13,992 nt of DNA, taken from contig JAMQCK010000921.1 in assembly GCA_024196135.1 (NCBI GenBank), positions 1 through 13,992 of the forward strand, in the 5' to 3' direction. Position 1 is the first letter of the stretch, and each line of letters starts with the position of its first letter. Positions 7,552 to 13,992 of the stretch are shown here, piece after piece. Origin of the DNA: Pleurotus ostreatus/Saccharomyces cerevisiae fusant (lineage: Eukaryota; Opisthokonta). The position numbers and the translations under genes were made by a program. The notes under the pieces are model-generated. The model was not told the DNA's origin and did not search any database. It saw only the letters and a list, made by a program, of their open reading frames with translations.

Positions 7552-9019
7552 GGTCTGACTGGTGATCAGCGGGAAGTTAAGGGAAACTTTGACGAGGGGA
7601 CCTCACCAGGACGGCATGGCAGCTAGGATGAGGCCTGGACGACCCACGGGCGCGCAATAACTGGTCCACGAGGTAGCCGGGGGAGCAGAAGTGCGCACAT
7701 GTCCATGTCATTGCCGGTTTGCCGGGGGCTAGTGGGGTATATGCGCCATGGCTGCTCAGCCAGGTGCCATGGATGGTCGTTCGGACGAGCATTGGGGTAC
7801 GAAGTGTCCGACGAGCACTACATGCTCATGCAGAGGGGAGGGGATGGCGGGCGGCAGAGCGTATGTCCTCAAGTGCTATGCCGAAATCCTGAGCGCATGG
7901 GCTCCTCGCAATTGGGGTCGAGTCGCTCAGAGCATGCATTGTATGCCGCAGGGAAGGACGACGTCTGTCGAGTGATCAGCAAAGACTAGGCCAAAACGAC
8001 AGAGTGGCGCACCTGCATTACGCGCAGAGTCAGCGCAGCGGAGAGATCTCGTGTATCTCGAAGGACATGTCCATCATCGTGAGCACGAGCAGCTCCATGG
8101 CCTCGGATCGTGTGGGCGTTCAAGACCAGCGAAAGTCGAGCGGTGGCGCGTAGAGGAATGCGTCTAAGCATCCGCGTCGAGAAGGCACTCTCTCATTGTT
8201 ATGAGGGCGTAGTGGGGAGAGGAAAGAGCTTAGGAAAGAGACGTCGACGTCTCTCCGCTTGAGGGGAGGGGACAAGCTGACGTGACTGGACGATCGAGAC
8301 GATTTCGGGGCAACGGGCCGCTTGGCTCCGTCCCCCCAACACTCGCTCAGGACCTCTCGCGCGCTCGTCTCTCGACTTCACGGGCTCAGCGGCCGTGTCA
8401 GTAATGCTTGAAGGGGAGATGTATAGCAATAGATATATGCCATTGCCAACTATCTAGAGAGTACAGAGGAGTACCGAGACCTGAGACGTGCGTGAAAGCG
8501 AGGCTTACATTATGATTGCTAGACGAAGTATGTGTCCCTGGTCGGTCGGAACGGCGGGGGAGATGAATGCATTGCGGAGAAGGCGTAGACTGGCTTCAGC
8601 CTTGACTTCTATTGCGGCTCCGACCGTGATGTCGTCTGCGCGAGTGAGTGCAGGTATCGAGCCGGGTTCTGGCCTGCGGACGCAACGTCTCCCAAAGATC
8701 GGAGAGGTCGGACAGAGTTCTCGAGCTCTTCGTATAGACGACGAACAAAGACAGTCTATCGTCCTGGTCGCGCCCGAGCGCAAGATCATGCGGCCCCCGC
8801 CATCGACAGAACACACTCACCCACAAGGCGCAGCTGACGGCCTCGGCGGCACTACGCTCGACCCCGAAGGCGTAGCCGATGACTTGAGGACGCATTCGAC
8901 GGCCTTAGCGACACAGCAATCGACCTGAAGGACGCGGCGACGGCTACCGACAGCACTGTCTGCGCATATATGCGGCGGAAAAGTGGAGGGCCTCGACATA
9001 AGATTGACTCGCCGGCGTC
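7552..9019. other. Gap with no supported gene
   Basis: Many short frames overlap on both strands; none has a recognisable domain. The largest plus-strand frame (8488-8928, 146 codons) is compositionally plain and has a competing minus-strand frame. Isolated intron-like signals occur on the minus strand (for example a GTGAGG donor with a CTGATCACCAG end near 7610-7563, and a GTAAGC donor at about 8512 with a TCTCTAG acceptor near 8458), but they do not link exons into a convincing protein. Confidence 0.5.
8237..8254. repeat. 18-bp perfect palindrome
   Basis: AGAGACGTCGACGTCTCT is its own reverse complement over 18 bases, centred on GTCGAC and containing two ACGT cores. Such sites can bind dimeric (for example bZIP-like) factors or simply arise by chance. 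No gene start is confidently placed next to it. Confidence 0.9.
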
Positions 9020-9093
9020 GACGAAGCGAGGGCCGCCCGACGCAGACGAAGCGGGGGCCGCCCGACGCAGACGAGTTGGCGTCGCTTGACGCG
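9020..9093. repeat. Short 25-bp minisatellite, about three copies
   Basis: Two adjacent 25-bp units (9020-9044 and 9045-9069) differ at one base: GACGAAGCG(A/G)GGGCCGCC followed by CGACGCA. A third degenerate copy of 24 bp (9070-9093) starts GACGAGTTGGCG. The 25-base period is not a multiple of three, so each copy would shift a reading frame. This argues against the long low-complexity frames that run across it. Confidence 0.85.
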
Positions 9094-12086
9094 GACGAAG
9101 AACGGAGCGTATGGCGATCCGCGAATCCCCCTCGTCGATCTTGATATTGCCGAGCGTTGAGGGTCGCCGCCGACTGAATGGAGCGCGAACGACGTTGTGT
9201 CTGGGTGGACGGATTTGGACGTATGATAGAGCTATAGTGAATGTTAGTGCATGAGCTTCGACAAAGAGGATCTCGTAGACGTACCTCAGAAGCGATATGA
9301 AGCACAAGGGCGAAGCTTGAGGATCGATATGTTTGCTGTAGCGCACGTAGCAGAGGCGATGCGCGGGTCGGAACAGTCCAGCTCGATGCGCGAGAGTCAC
9401 TTAAGCGTCCATGAGGGCCCGCGCATGCATAAGTATATGCGCCACATTTGAGTTCAGCGCAACTCAGGTCGGCTATGAGGTCTCTGGGGCTCGTCAGCGC
9501 TAGAAAATAGAGAGCAAGCAAGTGAACCGTACGTGCTGTAGTGGGAAGTTCGAGGAGGGCCGATAGAGGAACGCCAACCGCGCAAGCGCAGGCTCTCCTT
9601 GTTGAGACCTAGAGTACGACTCCTCTTCGGCGGTCTGAACACATTTCTGAGGCGACGATGTGCGTATATGCGTGCGAAGAGGACGTTCGAGATCTGTCAT
9701 CACCTCCGCTGGCGCTCTGGCAAGAAGTTGCCATCATCTGTCAGATATTAGCAAAGTGAAAGAGAACAGAAGACGAGCGAGCTCACCGAGTCGGAACAGC
9801 GCTTGAGACAACCTTCAGCGCTATGCGAGTCCTACAAACGTCTCCGGAGAGGAGTGCGGACCGCGAGAGGCGCATACATCGAGGGCATTCGCGAGATATT
9901 GGGCATATACCTTGCTTTGTCAGGCAAGCTATAAGAATCATTGTCCTTCATAAGATGAATGATGAGGCGTACCGTTGTCATGATTCCCGACAGTCGACAG
10001 TAAGGAACACGATTGCGGGAATACAGGCCGGTTACGAGCGCGTCTTGAGCCAAGCCGAATCGCCTCTGCGCTGCTTGCGTAGACAAAGTTATGAGATTGC
10101 AGCGCCGGTCCCCAGAGATGCATGGCTGTTCAGTTCTCATGTCGTAGGTCGTGCGGAATCGGGGTTTGACCCTCCGGGGCACGTACGTCCTCGTCGAATC
10201 GGAGCGCAGGGTCGTAAGAGGTGTACTGACTGGCTGCATGCACAGGTCAAGACTGGAAATCACGCCCGATCCGTGATACGCACCGACATGAGTTGCTGTA
10301 AAGCTTCATGATTGCGCCCGGCCGCGCCCCGATGGCAAGAAATGTCTTGTCGGTGCCGCGACCATCGATGCCGCGACCAGCAGTGGCCACATCTTCGACA
10401 GCCTGAATGCGCATCAGCACTTCCGCGCCGAGTGGACTAACATGAGGAAGGACGTGGACTCACCGAGGTTGGTCGGTAAGAGGCGGTGGCTATCTTGCAT
10501 GTCATCAAACAGCCAATGCGTGCGTCGCAAATGTCGGCTGGATTCACGGCAATGAAGGTACTGAGTCGATGCGAGGGTCGAATGCGATGTCTCATGCCGT
10601 CCGCGCCCGCGGCTTCGATACGAAGTCAACCTCGACCGACCGTCAATGTCGTCGGGATCCGCGGCCAGCGAGAGCAGGAAGGGAAGCCTAGAGGCACGTC
10701 CTTCAGTCTATCATGCTGGGCGATGGGGACGCAGGGGGACGTTCATAGAAACCTATGCTCGCTATGAGTCGTGTCAACCTGGTGAGGAGGAGAGCGTCAG
10801 CCGGAATGGTGAGCGAAGTCGACACCAATGACACTGTACCCTCAGAAGACGGAAATCGTGAGCGCCAGCTAGGGCTCATATTGCGACAAAACCTGGTGTA
10901 TCCGGTAGACAGGCATGTTGTTGCTGTAGATGATGATTGACCTAGGGGTAGGGCGTCAGCAATGGCGCGCGAAAGTCAAGAGATCGGGGCTGGTAGGACT
11001 CACCCGATAACGTGATCATGCTCTTCAATCATCGACGGGCTCGCCGCATTATCGAGCAAGGCGTCTTCTTAACGAGCGCGCATAAGGGAGAGGCGCGGCC
11101 GTTGAGCATCTGGGCGCGAGGGCAGGTCGGTGGTGAGGAAAGGGCCGACTTCGCGCGCAAGATGGGCCGGCCCCGGTAAAATCACGCAGCCTGACAGGTT
11201 ACGAGAGTCTGCATGGGTGCGGAGGTAGCTCTTATGCACCTTCTCGTCGGTGACCTTGAAGTAGACGGGACACGGCTACGTGTTCCGATTAGCTGGCGGG
11301 GGTCAGGTACGGCAGGGGACATACTTTACGCCCGCGCTGAACGAAGGGTCGAGAGCGTCGATCTAACTCTCCTCTGCTATCCCTTGTCAGAGCTCCCCGC
11401 TGTCTCTGCGCATTCGCATCCCCTCCGGCCGAGTCAAGCGCATCTGCCCAAGGCCCCAAGGAGGTTTCTCGCCGCCGCCGATCGAGCAATTCGCGCTGAC
11501 CACCGCGCCGTAGGCCATCGTCCAAGCCAGAGGTGGTCATCGATGCTTCGCGAGTCTGACAGAGTGCAGCATTTTGCGGGGCGGGGGGAGAGTGTGAAGC
11601 AGAGCGCGTCGATGTCGCTGGTGATGGACGGAAGCAAGACGGACTCGGAAGCAAAGCGGCAGCTGATCGAGATCAAAGGCGGAAGCTGATCGAGTTGGTC
11701 GACCTTGTCCTCCGCTGTCATGTTCAGGATCTACACCCCCGCAGCTATTCCAGTCTCAGGGCTACAAGTATCTGCTCGCGCGCGTCCCGAGGTCGCAGCC
11801 CGCCTCTCGCTCCCCCAACACCGACTCTTCAGCGCTCGGACGGACGGCCAGGGCTCGAGGGAACTCTACTTCTCTAACGGCTCCGGAGCACATGGTCGGG
11901 CAGTTGAGAGATCTGGCGCAATGGATGGACGGCGTGCTCGCCTACACAATTCGTCAATAAACATCAGCTTGAGCGACCTAACAAGTTCACGCCGGCGCGT
12001 CCTCCTATCTATGTTACTCGTGCACTTGCTCATACCACACAGAGCATGATTGTGCTACGTCGACGCTGCTTGGGTCTTCCATGAAG
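9094..12086. other. Gap with no supported gene
   Basis: The longest frames are 162 codons (9823-10311, plus) and 158 codons (11213-11689, plus). Both have a competing minus-strand frame of similar length (143 and 121 codons) and no recognisable domain. Near 11700-11960 one plus-strand frame without a Met ends in a helix-like tail APEHMVGQLRDLAQWMDGV and a stop, which could be the end of an exon of an unknown gene. Nothing else is supported. Confidence 0.45.
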
Positions 12087-12897
12087 TACCACGGCCAGCG
12101 ACGTCAGTGCTTATGGGCTCGAACCTTCTGCTCAGACAGAAAGGCGAGACTCCACTACGAAGCCCCACCATGGGCGCCGGTTTGTCGAGGAGGCTCACGC
12201 AATCATCAGCGCTGTTGCGCTTAATCCACTCGGTGAGCCCAACCTCCTAACTTTGTCTGAGCGAGTCTGATCTCCTCGACCCTCTTTAGGTGCCTTCTTC
12301 GACCTCTTGGGACTCCCGCGCGCATTACGTCGAGGATCTTTCAGTTTTCCGAGACATAACTTCTCGCGCGACCAGAGGCCCCCGGCGTACGATGCGTCTG
12401 AGGTAAGTCCACCCTTGCCGTACTGGCCTGCTTTTCTTGCAAACTCCGATGACCGTGATGCTTAAACCTCTCATCGCGCCGGCGCGGACCAGCTGTTGGC
12501 TTACGAGCGATCTTGCAAAGGTGCTGACCTGTGCCCTAGGATGACCCTCGGCCTGTGGCGCGCCCTCGATGCGACTTATAGCACCGTGCGCGTCAAGCAA
12601 ATGCTAATATGTATGAGGCCGTGCGCCTCCTGTGCCCTGTATCCGTTACCAGTAAGTCGGATATTTTCTTCACCCTCGCCGGCATTGACGGCGTGGCTGC
12701 AGGTGGTTTCATATGCATCGTGCACTCATGGGGCGCTCCTGACTCGCGATCGCCAGCGATTCGCGTCAGCGCGTTGCAGCTACTTGTGCCTCCGCCGACG
12801 ACCTTGCCTGCTCGTTGACGAGACCCGGAGTGACTATGCGAACCCCAGGGACATGACGATGTATACGCGGAGAATTTCGGGGAAGGTCGCACGGTAA
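12087..12897 (+). CDS. Possible four-exon gene of unknown function, 5' end not found
   Basis: I do not recognise this protein. Four open segments (about 12087-12232, 12290-12402, 12493-12651, 12703-12897) join in phase through three GT-AG introns. The first (57 bases) has GTGAGC, CTGAT and CTTTAG. The second (90 bases) has GTAAGT and ACCAG. The third (51 bases) has GTAAGT and CTGCAG. The first junction reads FVEEAHAIISAVALNPLG, then AFFDLLGLPRALRRG. The last exon ends in TAA at 12895-12897. The C-terminal half is rich in Cys and Arg. The first exon is bounded by a TGA at 12082-12084, so a further upstream exon is needed and no start can be assigned. The third intron is a multiple of three and open, so it may not be spliced. 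Competing minus-strand frames exist (12593-12916). Confidence 0.3.
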
Positions 12898-13992
12898 CAA
12901 GACTAGTCCTGTCCATAGTTTAATACGCTCGCCCTTCCCAGACCTGTATGTAGCAGAGATAGTACAAATAAAGCACGGCGCTTCATAGTTCGCAGAAAGG
13001 TAGAAGTCGTACAGCAAATCCAAGAGGTACGTATGAAGACGCATATACGAAGAAGCGAAGCAAACTCCAGAAGGCAATCACATCAAGACCTGAATAGATG
13101 CGAGCAAAGGGAGACAGTGACGTGATATGTAAGGGGAAACGGAGTATGAGGAAGAGGACCATAGCATGCCAGAGGAAAACAAGGATACTAGTGTCAACAA
13201 AGAGCACCAACAAGTCAGAAGTTGGTCAGTAAAGTCGGATGAACGGTAAGGAGATCGAGCTACTTCAAGCTCGACCGCGTGTAGCTGTCCAGTCACAGCG
13301 GCTAGAAGGTAGCCTCAGCATGCGAAATGGCGTACAAGAGCGTCCTTGCTTACCAGATGACTCTTCCGGCGTCAAGCGGCGCTCCCATCCTACTCCTCCC
13401 GTCCGAGCGCCGCCAACGACTCCTCAGCGGCCGGTGCAGGCGTGTAAGTCGGCCACTTGTCGAGGTGGAACGAGTCGTTAAGCCTGATGTGCATTTGTGG
13501 GGTCGTGGGAGGTACGAATTGAACTTGAAAGGGGCAGTGGACACGGTGGTAGCAACGCAGACAGTGAGGTATCCACAATATAGGTTGCGCGGTGCCGTTG
13601 TTGCCGCAGCATCAGGAAAACTGTATATAGGTAATTGATGCAAATCATCGAGTGTTGACTATAAGGAATGTAAATAACAACAAATTTCGGTCCAAAGCGA
13701 AAATTGGTCAAGATTGACTGGCCCGCTTGAAGTTCATCTAAGATTTGCGGACTTTTGCATAGATTTGCGTCACCTATATCCACAATGATGAACATATTTA
13801 CGCACAGTGTAAGATAATAGAGGTAAATGTGCGAAGCCGTATGGGGAGAGGGAGAAGGGGAAGTATAGAGCCCCCGTAGCGGTACGACATCTGTCGCACG
13901 CATCGCAACCACGCCTGATATTGGCCAGAAAGAGATCTTGTATAGGGTGGAGCCTTCCCATCTGGGGATCTAGCGACGAGTCTAGGCAACGT
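12898..13992. other. Gap with no supported gene, includes an AT-rich patch
   Basis: From about 12900 to 13230 the plus strand is purine-rich, so minus-strand frames look hydrophobic. A minus-strand frame near 13560-13390 ends in a plausible tail (LNDSFHLDKWPTYTPAPAAE, stop TAG), but its upstream part cannot be traced. At 13620-13830 the sequence becomes AT-rich, with a hairpin-capable pair CAAATTTCG (13681-13689) and CGAAAATTG (13698-13706), and AGATTTGCG twice, 20 bases apart (13741 and 13761). It could be a promoter or terminator region of a neighbouring gene. Confidence 0.4.

Noticed and set aside
8817..9521. Minus-strand 234-codon frame
   Set aside because: It is Ser/Arg-rich and low-complexity, crosses the 25-bp minisatellite, and overlaps another long frame (8852-9400); no domain is seen.
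9823..10311. Plus-strand 162-codon frame
   Set aside because: There is a competing minus-strand frame of 143 codons and no recognisable motif; the length is not exceptional for this composition.
11213..11689. Plus-strand 158-codon frame
   Set aside because: No domain, competing minus-strand frames, and no clear start context or splice continuation.
12115..12125. tRNA B-box-like GGTTCGAGCCC on the minus strand
   Set aside because: The flanking bases do not form a T-stem and no A box or acceptor stem is found at tRNA distance.
12983..13213. Minus-strand 76-codon hydrophobic frame resembling a small membrane protein
   Set aside because: The hydrophobicity follows from a pyrimidine-rich minus strand; no conserved pattern or gene context supports it.
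1..13992. CRISPR array, rRNA or bacterial operon features
   Set aside because: No regularly spaced repeats, rRNA-like sequence or ribosome-binding-site-led gene runs; short introns indicate a eukaryote.

Overview
The window looks like nuclear DNA of a filamentous fungus, most likely a basidiomycete (Agaricomycetes). Three things point there: one gene with seven very short introns (47-63 nt, most with CTRAY-like branch sites), a C2-NACHT-WD40 STAND/NLR-type protein of the kind expanded in mushrooms, and a Ty1/copia-type LTR retrotransposon. There are no bacterial operon features. Species and lineage are inferred, not proven.

Left end (1-823, minus strand): the 5' part of a Ty1/copia-like retrotransposon. 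Reading right to left, it has a 133-bp putative LTR (823-691, TGTTGG...TCAACA), a primer-binding site next to it that is complementary to the anticodon arm of initiator tRNA-Met (690-672), a short leader, and a Gag ORF starting at 545 and running off the left edge.

Middle (683-5794, minus strand): one large spliced gene of eight inferred exons whose phases all agree, giving a 1582-residue product. It has an N-terminal C2-like region, a coiled-coil-prone linker, a NACHT NTPase with intact Walker A and B motifs, and 13 WD40 repeats. The WD40 homology stops exactly at the LTR boundary, where a 14th repeat (two seven-bladed propellers) would be expected. The last 46 codons are LTR sequence and the stop codon lies inside the tRNA primer-binding site. 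The retrotransposon therefore appears to have cut the gene at its 3' end and supplied a chimeric tail. Gene and element share a strand, so read-through transcripts are possible.

Right part (5795-13992): about 8 kb with no gene I can name. Frames are short and mostly low-complexity or overlapping. It holds a possible three-intron gene at about 12087-12897 (+), a weak NB-ARC-like relic at 7282-7551 (-), a 25-bp minisatellite at 9020-9093, an 18-bp perfect palindrome at 8237-8254, and an AT-rich patch near 13630-13830. These are low-confidence calls. I found no rRNA, convincing tRNA, CRISPR array or complete DNA transposon.
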